Of a stretch of 43,121 nt of DNA, positions 7,247 to 14,134 are shown in pieces. The stretch spans positions 1-43,121 of the forward strand of contig JABDKO010000319.1 of assembly GCA_013002165.1 (NCBI GenBank). Direction: 5' to 3'. The stretch is from Rhodothermales bacterium (GTDB taxonomy: Bacteria > Bacteroidota > Rhodothermia > Rhodothermales > JABDKH01). Position 1 is the first letter of the stretch, and each line of letters starts with the position of its first letter. The position numbers and the translations under genes were made by a program. The notes under the pieces are model-generated. The model saw nothing but the letters and a program-made list of their open reading frames with translations. It was not told the origin of the DNA and did not search any database.

Positions 7247-7702
7247 ATGCGAATTGAAGCAGATACGGTAGAAGAGTATATCGAAGCACTTCCCGAGGAC
7301 CGGAAGGATGTTATTATCAAACTTCGGCAGACGATTCTTGCGAATCTGCCTGAAGGTTTCGAGGAGCGAATCCAGTATTGTATGCCGAGCTACGTAGTAC
7401 CTCACGAGGTATATCCCGGTGGATACCATGTCAAGCCGGAAGATCCACTGCCCTTCATGAGCATTGCATCGCAGAAAAACCATGTGGCTGTTTACCATGC
7501 TGGAGTCTATGCAGATCAGGACATGCTTGAATGGTTTCAGTCGGAGTACTCGTCCAGAGTTCCAAAGAAACTCGATATGGGTAAAAGCTGCATTCGATTC
7601 AAGAAATTGGATATGATTCCCTATGATCTTATCGGTGAGCTTGCCGGGCGCATGACGCCTGCCGAGTGGATCGCTATTTATGAGAAGAATGTCAAACGAT
7701 AG
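7247..7702 (+). CDS. DUF1801 domain protein (YdhG/YdeI-like)
   Basis: The 151-residue protein matches DUF1801, the family of Bacillus YdhG-type proteins. It starts with the helix TVEEYIEALPEDRKDVIIKLRQ, continues with 'EGFEERIQYCMPSYV', and has the SIASQKNHVAVYH strand pair and the late GKSCIRFKKLDMIPYDLIGELAGRM segment, which are the usual landmarks. The length is full. One YdhG/Frataxin-like relative has been implicated as an iron chaperone in Bacillus; whether this holds here is unknown. It stands alone after a 167-base gap with no recognisable site. A 209-residue open frame on the opposite strand covers the same bases and is a shadow. Confidence 0.85.
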   Translation: MRIEADTVEEYIEALPEDRKDVIIKLRQTILANLPEGFEERIQYCMPSYVVPHEVYPGGYHVKPEDPLPFMSIASQKNHVAVYHAGVYADQDMLEWFQSEYSSRVPKKLDMGKSCIRFKKLDMIPYDLIGELAGRMTPAEWIAIYEKNVKR

Positions 7703-7982
7703 CTTTGCTACCCACTTAGCCCGTAACCGTGTGGCATCGCATCCGCCTTGGACCGACGGGCGCATCATGCTTTGCGCTGCACCTTACGCGCGGGAGTCGA
7801 ACATGATAATGATACGGGCCAATTTCGCTGAGCCATACAGATAATCCCGCGGCACCAACTCGTCGGACTCGCATTTTTCAAAACGGTTTATAACACCATT
7901 ACGCGGTTCGCCACTATTCGTTTTTAACTGTACTTAGTCGCAATTATCGTCTGACCTCGTAAACAAACACGCGGATTGACAT

Positions 7983-8576
7983 ATGAAACGCACTGTACTT
8001 GTTTTCCTTTGCTTGTTAGTCATGGGCATAGGCGCAAATAGTAATTCTCTCGGCCAAACGCTGTCGGACGTCAGGTACACGTCCCAGGCAACGCCAGTTC
8101 ATGGATATTCAGCCGATGTCACAATCAAAATGATAGACGACGAGTCTGTTAGCGTCACGGTTGGCGAGTCCAGGTATACATGCTTCAACGATAAGCCAGG
8201 GGATGACCGGTTCTCGGTCCAATGCCACCCTGACACGCTGGTCCCCTACCTGACTGAGTTAGCAAGTTTCCCGGCGGGTACCGATCGAGCAATTCGAGAT
8301 AGTGTTCTTACCGCCAGGTATGAGAGTGGATTGCTTGACCTGCCTTCAGGTGCCATAAGCGGATTTATCTCGGGACCTGTTAATCCGCTGACCGGAACCC
8401 CAGATTCCGTTCGAGTGTGGTCAGAAATTGCTATTCCGTTTGCAACCGCTGTGACCACAGGATTGACTACAGCGAATGCTGGTGAACAGCCATGGTTGAT
8501 GAGCGAAGGCAGAATAGGGGCACACATTATGATTGACTACCGACGCGTCGCATGGGCTGATCTCTTCGGAAACTAG
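7983..8576 (+). CDS. Secreted hypothetical protein
   Basis: No family is recognised. Residues 1-25 (MKRTVLVFLCLLVMGIGANS then SLGQ) look like a Sec signal peptide. The mature part, about 170 residues, contains a pair of cysteines (YTCFNDKPGDDRFSVQCHPD) that could form a disulfide in the periplasm, and a glycine/proline-rich region (SGFISGPVNPLTGTPDSVRVW). No transmembrane segment or lipobox follows. It is preceded by a 280-base gap in which I see no gene, and converges with the MORN-repeat gene with only one base between the two stop codons. Confidence 0.6.
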   Translation: MKRTVLVFLCLLVMGIGANSNSLGQTLSDVRYTSQATPVHGYSADVTIKMIDDESVSVTVGESRYTCFNDKPGDDRFSVQCHPDTLVPYLTELASFPAGTDRAIRDSVLTARYESGLLDLPSGAISGFISGPVNPLTGTPDSVRVWSEIAIPFATAVTTGLTTANAGEQPWLMSEGRIGAHIMIDYRRVAWADLFGN

Positions 8577-8577
8577 G

Positions 8578-9243
8578 TCAATGGTTTTTATGGGGATCCT
8601 TTCGCTCAACGAGTTTGTCATTTTCCCAGACGGATTGGACAAGCACGCTTCCATCAACCTGATATTGGATCCACTGACCTGACCTCGTGCCGTTTGCGTA
8701 GCTTGAGATCCATCTTGGGCTTCCATCAGAATACCACCACGTAGCGGCTCCATGTATCTGCCCGTCAACAAACGTTGTGCTGTAGAGCAGGTGACCATTT
8801 TGATCCCAGATCTTGTGGATTCCATTTGGAATACCCTCGCTGTATTTTGACTCCCTCGTAATATCGCCGTCCTTGCCCCAGTTCTTTCGTGTTCCGTGTA
8901 TGCGACCGTTCTTAAACTGAATCGCCATTTCCAGAGTACCATCCTCATACCATCCGGTGCTTGAGACCGGTAGGCCTTCGGTATAAACTGTCTGATACTC
9001 TCTCTGGCCGGAGGGATAAAGCCACGTCCACGTACCAGTGCGCTTGCCATCTTCCACTGTTCCCGACAGCCTGTTTGTGTCGACAACTTTACCAGAGTAG
9101 AGCTCGCCAGTCGATCGAAGATGTTCCAACCCGTCGATAGTTTCAAGTTCGGCTTGAGTCACCTGTGCCGACACCGGTTGGGTTACTGATAAGGCAATAA
9201 ACGCTACGAAAGTGAGCTTCAGGATAATGTTCATGGGTTTCAT
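8578..9243 (-). CDS. Secreted MORN-variant repeat protein (YwqK-type)
   Basis: The protein consists of tandem MORN-variant repeats, visible as 'G.R.G.W..Y..G', 'W.Y.DG.L......Y..G...G....W...G' in ITRESKYSEGIPNGIHKIWD, GAATWWYSDGSPRWISSYANG and QWIQYQVDGSVLVQSVWEN. Database annotations often call such proteins 'YwqK-family antitoxin', but the secreted Bacteroidota versions are not tied to a toxin, and none is seen here. The signal peptide (MKPMNIILKLTFVAFIALS...VSAQ) argues for the ATG at 9243; an in-frame ATG at 9264 would add seven residues before it. It is the last gene of a leftward group with the phosphatase-like and aminotransferase genes, 30 bases after the former. Confidence 0.8.
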   Translation of the reverse strand: MKPMNIILKLTFVAFIALSVTQPVSAQVTQAELETIDGLEHLRSTGELYSGKVVDTNRLSGTVEDGKRTGTWTWLYPSGQREYQTVYTEGLPVSSTGWYEDGTLEMAIQFKNGRIHGTRKNWGKDGDITRESKYSEGIPNGIHKIWDQNGHLLYSTTFVDGQIHGAATWWYSDGSPRWISSYANGTRSGQWIQYQVDGSVLVQSVWENDKLVERKDPHKNH

Positions 9244-9273
9244 CGTTTCGATCTCAATCTGCATATAGCTAAT

Positions 9274-9816
9274 TTAATTAGACAGTTCTGAGCGAGCTTG
9301 TTCAATCAGAGCCGTCCATTGTTGTTGATCTTCAGGATCCCAGACTTTTGTCAAATCTGCCATTGCTTCCGCCTCGGTAACACCCTCAATCAACGTCCTG
9401 TATAGATAAACGAACACAGACACCCGCATATTTGCGAAGCAGTGTACGAAGACCTTCCGATCCCTATTAGCCTCCATAGTATCAAAGAACATCTTCACGT
9501 CTCGCATTGACGGCTCACGCCACGAAACGGGAATGTGCACGTACGTCATGCCCTCCTGGATGACGAGAAAGCCTTCAAGAGCATTCACAGCTTCGCTGGC
9601 AGGAGCGAGATTGATAACGATCTCATAACCTTCCTCCTTTAGTGACGATATTTGATCGTAGGTAATCTGTCCGGATGTCGATAGTGACGGTGATATGTTG
9701 ACGTAGTTCATGGTCTGCGCAAGCATTGCTTCTCCTGATTGAGCCTTTGCACTCGGGCATGCAAGCAACAGCGTTACGAGTACTAATTTGAGTGTCGTTA
9801 TTGTAGTTGTCTTCAT
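9274..9816 (-). CDS. Secreted protein-tyrosine-phosphatase-like protein (DUF442/DSP fold)
   Basis: The sequence resembles the DUF442/beta-lactamase-hydrolase-like branch of dual-specificity phosphatases: MNYVNISPSLSTSGQITYDQISSLKEEGYEIVINL is the typical entry, followed by TYVHIPVSW and the P-loop VHCFANMRVSVFVYLYR. The loop has Cys126 and Arg131 (counted from Met at 9816), i.e. C-x4-R rather than the canonical C-x5-R; I recall the same spacing in relatives. Catalysis is therefore uncertain. A signal peptide (MKTTTITTLKLVLVTLLLACPSAKAQ) indicates a periplasmic protein and supports the ATG at 9816. A TTG at 9837 that overlaps the preceding gene's stop by four bases is an alternative start. Likely co-transcribed with the aminotransferase. 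Confidence 0.75.
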   Translation of the reverse strand: MKTTTITTLKLVLVTLLLACPSAKAQSGEAMLAQTMNYVNISPSLSTSGQITYDQISSLKEEGYEIVINLAPASEAVNALEGFLVIQEGMTYVHIPVSWREPSMRDVKMFFDTMEANRDRKVFVHCFANMRVSVFVYLYRTLIEGVTEAEAMADLTKVWDPEDQQQWTALIEQARSELSN

Positions 9817-9833
9817 TTGCGAAACTAGCCTCT

Positions 9834-11096
9834 TCAAGTCTTGATTATCGATTCTAGAACGTCCACAAAACGATCCAATTCGCGTTCTGTAGTATAAATT
9901 GATGGAGATATTCGAATTCCTGTAACATTGGCTTTGACTATAGGACGTACTCGAATCCGGTGCTTCGCCCAGAGCGTATCGCGGAGATCAACAGGATGAA
10001 TCCCTTCCAGGTCAATCGTAGCCAGTGCACACGCATTTGTGAGATTCGTTCTAAGCGTGACCCTGTCATACTGAAGCAGCGGTTCCAAGGCATAATCCCG
10101 GAGGTATCTGAGACGTTCTTCCTTCCTTTCAAGCCCGATCACTGAGTTAAACGACGATGACTCTGCAAGCGACAATACTTGCGCGAGCGCCCGGGTACCA
10201 ACATCCTCGAATTTCCTTATATCAGTACTACTGGTTTCTTCTGGTGGATTGAGCGGCCATACGGCCGGAACCAGTTGCTTACGGACAAAGAGCATTCCAG
10301 TACCCTGCGGGCCCATGTACCATTTGTGTAGACTGGTCGCAAAGTAGTCGCATTGGAGCATCGCAGCCGTGCATGGAATCTGACCAAAAGTTTGGGCACC
10401 GTCAACGAGCACATGGACCCCGTGGCGGTGCGCCATATCGCAAATTCTGCGCACTGGAAGTATCTGTCCTGTAAGATCTACCATGTGACAGCACATGATC
10501 AAGCGCGTGGCCTCGGTTATAGCATCCTCCAAGTCATCTACGAGATTCTCGGGGAACTCGAGCGGGACTGGCACAGGAACCTTGCGGACAATTATTCCAT
10601 CGCGCTTTGCTCGCTGCTCCCACGTCGCGAGCATTCGTGGATAATCGTGTTCCGTGGTCAAAATCTCGTCTCCTTTCCGCAGGTCAAGCCCGAGCTGTAT
10701 GATTTGCATTCCCTCGGACGTATTGCGGGTTAGTGCAATCTCCTCGGATGAGCATCGAAACTCATTCGCTAGAGATTCTCGAACAGACTCAAGTTGCGGC
10801 CATATCCCGCTGCGATATGCATAGAATGGCATCCGATTCGATGCGGCAACATGCTGTTGCTGGAGAGCAAGAACCCGGTCGGGCGATGGACATACACCGC
10901 CATTGTTCAGATGTATGATCGAGCGATCCACAGAAAACGACTGCTGTACCCAGGCCCAGAGATCGTCATCGTTCTCATCCTGGTATGAGTTTGCATTAGA
11001 GTGCCAGTCAATCGATGAAAGTTTGGCACCGTTGGCAATGCTGGCACCGATTGCCAGTCCCGCCTGACCGAGGAATTTCCGCCGAGAATGATCCAC
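9834..11096 (-). CDS. Tat-exported class V aminotransferase-like protein (isopenicillin N epimerase-like)
   Basis: This is a fold-type I PLP enzyme of the class V aminotransferase/cysteine desulfurase superfamily. Lys258 in TSLHKWYMGPQGTG is the Schiff-base lysine and Asp232 in LVDGAQTFG contacts the pyridine nitrogen; ALTRNTSEGM near residue 122 is the phosphate-binding region. Sequence style is that of isopenicillin N epimerase-like proteins. The N-terminus SRRKFLGQAGLAIGASIA is a twin-arginine signal, so the folded holoenzyme is probably exported to the periplasm. Substrate is unknown; cysteine desulfurase, kynureninase-like or amino-acid epimerase activities are all possible. It heads the leftward group that includes the phosphatase-like and MORN genes. 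Confidence 0.85.
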   Translation of the reverse strand: MDHSRRKFLGQAGLAIGASIANGAKLSSIDWHSNANSYQDENDDDLWAWVQQSFSVDRSIIHLNNGGVCPSPDRVLALQQQHVAASNRMPFYAYRSGIWPQLESVRESLANEFRCSSEEIALTRNTSEGMQIIQLGLDLRKGDEILTTEHDYPRMLATWEQRAKRDGIIVRKVPVPVPLEFPENLVDDLEDAITEATRLIMCCHMVDLTGQILPVRRICDMAHRHGVHVLVDGAQTFGQIPCTAAMLQCDYFATSLHKWYMGPQGTGMLFVRKQLVPAVWPLNPPEETSSTDIRKFEDVGTRALAQVLSLAESSSFNSVIGLERKEERLRYLRDYALEPLLQYDRVTLRTNLTNACALATIDLEGIHPVDLRDTLWAKHRIRVRPIVKANVTGIRISPSIYTTERELDRFVDVLESIIKT

Positions 11097-11113
11097 TGAA
11101 TTTGCCGATTTGT

Positions 11114-11131
11114 TGAACGAACCTACGTTCA
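11114..11131. promoter_or_regulatory. Small inverted repeat between the kinase and aminotransferase genes
   Basis: TGAACG (11114-11119) and CGTTCA (11126-11131) form a 6-bp dyad in the 70-base gap upstream of the aminotransferase. It could be an operator or a weak stem-loop between the two leftward transcription units; there is no T-tract. Confidence 0.2.
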
Positions 11132-11166
11132 GCGGATCTGTAATATGCGCGTCAAGTTACAAGTAG

Positions 11167-12339
11167 CTACATGATGTGATCAACTGCTAACTCATGTGTT
11201 GAGACTACAATTGGCACAACGACGTCGACTCGAAACCCGCCTTCGATTGGTATACAGATATCAAGTGAGTAATCATCGTTGAACAAGCGCGATAAGCGAT
11301 CAGTGAGGTTAGTTAGACCCACCCCGCTACTAATCATCCCGTCAGTCGAAGCGACTCCGATCCCATCATCTTCGACCCAAAGTTGTATCGAGCTGTTGTC
11401 CGAGTCGTAGGTTGCGCCAACGGTAATCACAAGCCTTTGATCGTTCGTGTAACCATGCTTGATGGCATTCTCCACGAGGGGTTGCAGGACGAATCCCGGT
11501 ACCTGAAACTCTCTCGCATCTGGATCAATTTTAAATTTAACCGACAGAGATTCACCGAACCGTATTTTCTCAACTGCGATATACTCACCGAGAAAGTCTA
11601 CTTCATCCGATAGAGTGATGATGTCTGTCTTCGATCTATCCAGAGCGGTCCGCAACAGGCGGCTAAGTTTGGAAATCATCATGTCGGCCTTTCCTACATC
11701 CCGGTACATCAGAGACGACACTCCGTTGAGTGTGTTAAATAGAAAATGTGGATGTAATTGAGCGCGAAGGCCGTCTAGTCTCGCTCGCGCCAGCTCTGTT
11801 TGAAGGCGAGCTGCCCGTAGAGCTTCCTGCTGAACGTTGGAATATTCATGGATCGCCATGGCGCTGCCGACTATACACCAGTACACGAAGAAGTTAAGGT
11901 ACAGGCTAAGGACCGTATGATAGCGAATCGCGTCTCCCATGGTCGGGTGAACCATACGATACGCAGGAAGACTCATTGCCACGACCTGCAGCGCTACATG
12001 AAGGACGAAGGCAACCAGGCTTCCGGCAATAAGAACTACGGTGGGTTTAAGCCAACGTTGCCTGGTCGGTTGATTCCGCCAACCAAGTTCAAAGAACGCA
12101 GGTGTAAGAATCACCCAGAATAGCCACCAGATCAGCGGCCACCGGACAACTCGAAAGAATGATACGGGGTTCTCAATTCGCATCGAAGCCTGGACGTACG
12201 TTTGCAAGGACGTCCCGATTGCTGTGATGAGTCCAACCATCAGTGCAACAACAAGGACACGGCGCATCCGCATCGACACTCCCGAAAATGGAAGATCTCC
12301 GGAAAGCACGGTCGTTCCCTGCCGCAGGCTGTCATTCAC
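11167..12339 (-). CDS. LytS/YehU-type sensor histidine kinase
   Basis: Four hydrophobic helices span roughly residues 27-48, 66-86, 98-123 and 143-164, followed by a short coiled segment (QQEALRAARLQTELARARLDGLRAQ). The His_kinase box LHPHFLFNTLNGVSSL carries the phosphoacceptor (His198 by analogy with LytS). The GHKL ATPase follows: LQPLVENAIKHGY (N box), VEDDGIGV (G1) and GVGLTNLTDRL (G2). Such kinases phosphorylate LytTR regulators, and one is encoded just upstream, with eight bases between its stop and this ATG. No extracellular sensor domain of size is present, so the signal is probably sensed in the membrane. No target gene can be assigned. Confidence 0.92.
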   Translation of the reverse strand: MNDSLRQGTTVLSGDLPFSGVSMRMRRVLVVALMVGLITAIGTSLQTYVQASMRIENPVSFFRVVRWPLIWWLFWVILTPAFFELGWRNQPTRQRWLKPTVVLIAGSLVAFVLHVALQVVAMSLPAYRMVHPTMGDAIRYHTVLSLYLNFFVYWCIVGSAMAIHEYSNVQQEALRAARLQTELARARLDGLRAQLHPHFLFNTLNGVSSLMYRDVGKADMMISKLSRLLRTALDRSKTDIITLSDEVDFLGEYIAVEKIRFGESLSVKFKIDPDAREFQVPGFVLQPLVENAIKHGYTNDQRLVITVGATYDSDNSSIQLWVEDDGIGVASTDGMISSGVGLTNLTDRLSRLFNDDYSLDICIPIEGGFRVDVVVPIVVSTHELAVDHIM

Positions 12340-12347
12340 TGGCGTTC

Positions 12348-13109
12348 CTATGAAAATCGTTCGATGACGTGTTTGTATCCCCGACTCATGGTCAGATCCT
12401 TACCCACTGTCAAGTGCACCCGGTAGTCTCCACTAAACATAGGCGAAAGCGTTTCGACTCGTTCAAGATTGACGATTGTCGACCGGTGAATCCTTACAAA
12501 GTAATTCGGATCGAGAGCCTCTTCAAGCGACTTCATTGTTCGTCTCACGAGGTACGACTTCCCATTTGTCCAGATTTTAACATAGTTGCCGGCAGACTCC
12601 ACCCAGTCAATGTCAACACATCTGACAAATCGAATCTTGTCGTTAGTGCGGACCATGATTCGTTGGAGTCGATGGGTCTCAATCTCCATTTGTGCAACCA
12701 GAGCCTGCAACTTTCCATGAGACAGCTCAAGTCCGGATCTTTCGTTGGACTGAATCACCCGATCCACCGCATCGTCGAATCTTTCTTTTTCAACCGGTTT
12801 GAGAATGTAATCAACGGCGTGAACTTCGAAAGCCTTGGCGGCATAAGAGTCGTGCGCAGTGACAAAGATCGTCGGAGGCATCTTGTCAATCCCGATCTCT
12901 GTCAGAACGTCAAAACCGGAACCGTTCGGCATTTGAATGTCAAGGAAGACCAGGTCAAATCTGGATCTTCTTAGAGCATGAATCGCTTCGACCCTATTGG
13001 ACGCCTCGGCTACGACAACGATATCTGTGCGATCTTCGGACAATTGTCGAAGTCGCTCTCGTCCCAGTGGTTCATCATCTACGACCAGGGCCAACATCTC
13101 TGCCATCAT
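12348..13109 (-). CDS. LytTR-family response regulator
   Basis: Residues 4-125 form a receiver domain with the acidic pair in VVDDEP, phosphoacceptor Asp57 (VFLDIQMPNGSGFDVL), Thr in FVTAHD and Lys in YILKPVEKERF. Residues about 148-253 form a LytTR DNA-binding domain: IMVRTNDKIRFV, DIDWVESAGNYVKIW, RRTMKSLEEAL and FVRIHRSTIVNLERVE are all characteristic. It forms a two-gene operon with the LytS-type kinase. Two Met codons (13109, 13106) and a third at 13097 are possible starts; AAGAG lies about eleven bases before the first. It diverges from the NTF2-like gene across 142 bases. Confidence 0.92.
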   Translation of the reverse strand: MMAEMLALVVDDEPLGRERLRQLSEDRTDIVVVAEASNRVEAIHALRRSRFDLVFLDIQMPNGSGFDVLTEIGIDKMPPTIFVTAHDSYAAKAFEVHAVDYILKPVEKERFDDAVDRVIQSNERSGLELSHGKLQALVAQMEIETHRLQRIMVRTNDKIRFVRCVDIDWVESAGNYVKIWTNGKSYLVRRTMKSLEEALDPNYFVRIHRSTIVNLERVETLSPMFSGDYRVHLTVGKDLTMSRGYKHVIERFS

Positions 13110-13251
13110 TTCGATGTTACTCTTAGTTAATTGGTCGACCAGTCATTACGATCCAGCTTTTTAGTATAATCAAACTTGATATGCAAATGATCTGTGACCG
13201 ACCGCGATATCAAGTGATAAACCGAGTTATAGTAAACTAATCTCGATACTG

Positions 13252-13689
13252 ATGCAGTTTCTTGGCCAAATCCTGATTCTGATCCTTGCCGGATATGGTT
13301 CCATCAACGTGAATGATCCGCTCACGACACGGAGCACGGACATCACTGAACTCGTCCTGGATCAGGTCGACGCATTCAACGGTCGAAACGTCGATAGGCT
13401 GGTGGCTAACATTTCAGACGACTTCAAGTGGTACTGGATCTCCAGCGACTCTCTAATCCTGGAACTCGAAGGAAAACCGGCATTCGCAAAAAGTATGACT
13501 GCATACTTCGAATCATATCCTTCCGTGACTTCAACAATCGACGATCTGGTGGTTGTGGAGAATCGAGCCATGTTCAGGGAGTCGGTCACCTATACTACTG
13601 CGAATGACAGTGTCGCACGGTCCGAAGCCGCCGCGATATACCAGGTCGACGATTCTCTCATTTCGCGGGTATGGTATTTTATTGACTAA
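13252..13689 (+). CDS. NTF2/SnoaL-like secreted protein
   Basis: After a short hydrophobic N-terminus (MQFLGQILILILAGYGSI) that may be a signal peptide, the sequence reads as an NTF2/SnoaL-like cone: VLDQVDAFNGRNVDRLVANISDDFKWYWI, LELEGKPAFAKSMTAYFESYPSVT, a conserved TIDDLVVVENRAMFRESVTYTT strand pair and AAIYQVDDSLISRVWYFID at the end. This is the 'polyketide cyclase SnoaL-like / nuclear transport factor 2' pattern. Such proteins bind small molecules or act as isomerases; no function can be assigned. It is probably a single-gene transcript, since an operator-like repeat separates it from the padR gene. Confidence 0.75.
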   Translation: MQFLGQILILILAGYGSINVNDPLTTRSTDITELVLDQVDAFNGRNVDRLVANISDDFKWYWISSDSLILELEGKPAFAKSMTAYFESYPSVTSTIDDLVVVENRAMFRESVTYTTANDSVARSEAAAIYQVDDSLISRVWYFID

Positions 13690-13709
13690 GAGACCACGTA
13701 ACCTTTTCA

Positions 13710-13760
13710 AAGCTATGTCGTAATTCGACCTACACACTAGGTAATTATCTGACATAGCTT
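13710..13760. promoter_or_regulatory. Widely spaced perfect inverted repeat, candidate PadR operator
   Basis: AAGCTATGTC (13710-13719) and GACATAGCTT (13751-13760) are exact reverse complements. They end five bases before the padR ATG, and their centres are 41 bases apart, close to four helical turns. PadR regulators usually autoregulate through dyads containing ATGT/ACAT, and both arms contain that core. Two dimers or a loop bridging the promoter are possible; alternatively it is a long stem in the leader RNA. Confidence 0.5.
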
Positions 13761-13765
13761 AATAC

Positions 13766-14107
13766 ATGTTCTCCAAACGAATGCTGGCGGCAGCCATGGA
13801 ACCACTCATGCTGTCCTTGCTCGCAGATGGTCCCAAGTACGGCTACCAGATAATCAAGAAAGCCAGGGCAATTTCAGGCGATCAGATTCAGTGGTCGAAC
13901 AGCAAGTTGTACCCGTTGCTGCATCAGCTTGAATACGATGGGCTAGTCGAGTCATACTGGCAGCCATCCGACGCCGGGCCCGACAGGAAATATTATCGCA
14001 TCAAGCCCAGGGGAAAAAAGGCTCTTGTCAAGACTCGAAATGAGTGGCTGTCAATGAATCAAATCTTTGCCACTCTCTGGACTCCCGGTTTATCCCTCGA
14101 ATCGTAA
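13766..14107 (+). CDS. PadR-family transcriptional regulator
   Basis: The 113-residue protein is a PadR-type winged helix: MEPLMLSLLADGPKYGYQIIKKA (helix 1 and the GYxI motif), then SNSKLYPLLHQLEYDGLVES, the recognition helix with SxLYPxLxxLExxGLV, and the wing RKYYRIKPRGKKAL. The short C-terminal helix (RNEWLSMNQIFATLW) is the dimerisation helix of the subfamily-2 type. PadR genes directly upstream of FtsX-like permease genes are a recurring arrangement, and here the permease starts 27 bases after the stop. Expect autorepression via the inverted repeat just upstream. The effector is unknown. Confidence 0.92.
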   Translation: MFSKRMLAAAMEPLMLSLLADGPKYGYQIIKKARAISGDQIQWSNSKLYPLLHQLEYDGLVESYWQPSDAGPDRKYYRIKPRGKKALVKTRNEWLSMNQIFATLWTPGLSLES

Positions 14108-14134
14108 TACCGCATTGCATCGCAGAAGGCACCA

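Noticed and set aside
7139-7768. 209-residue open frame on the minus strand
   Set aside because: It covers the well-supported DUF1801 gene in antisense, has no family resemblance, and is rich in rare residue runs typical of shadow frames.
7781-7830. GGGAGTCGAAC resembling a tRNA T-loop on the minus strand
   Set aside because: The five bases on either side of the would-be T-loop do not pair, and no acceptor or anticodon stem can be drawn.
8421-9146. 241-residue minus-strand frame
   Set aside because: It is a different frame of the MORN-repeat gene and extends antisense into the neighbouring gene; only the MORN frame has repeats and a signal peptide.
8578-9243. Antitoxin of a toxin-antitoxin pair
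   Set aside because: MORN-variant proteins are often labelled this way, but the protein has a signal peptide and no toxin gene adjoins it.
12369-12974. 201-residue plus-strand frame
   Set aside because: Antisense to the LytTR regulator, which has all family motifs.
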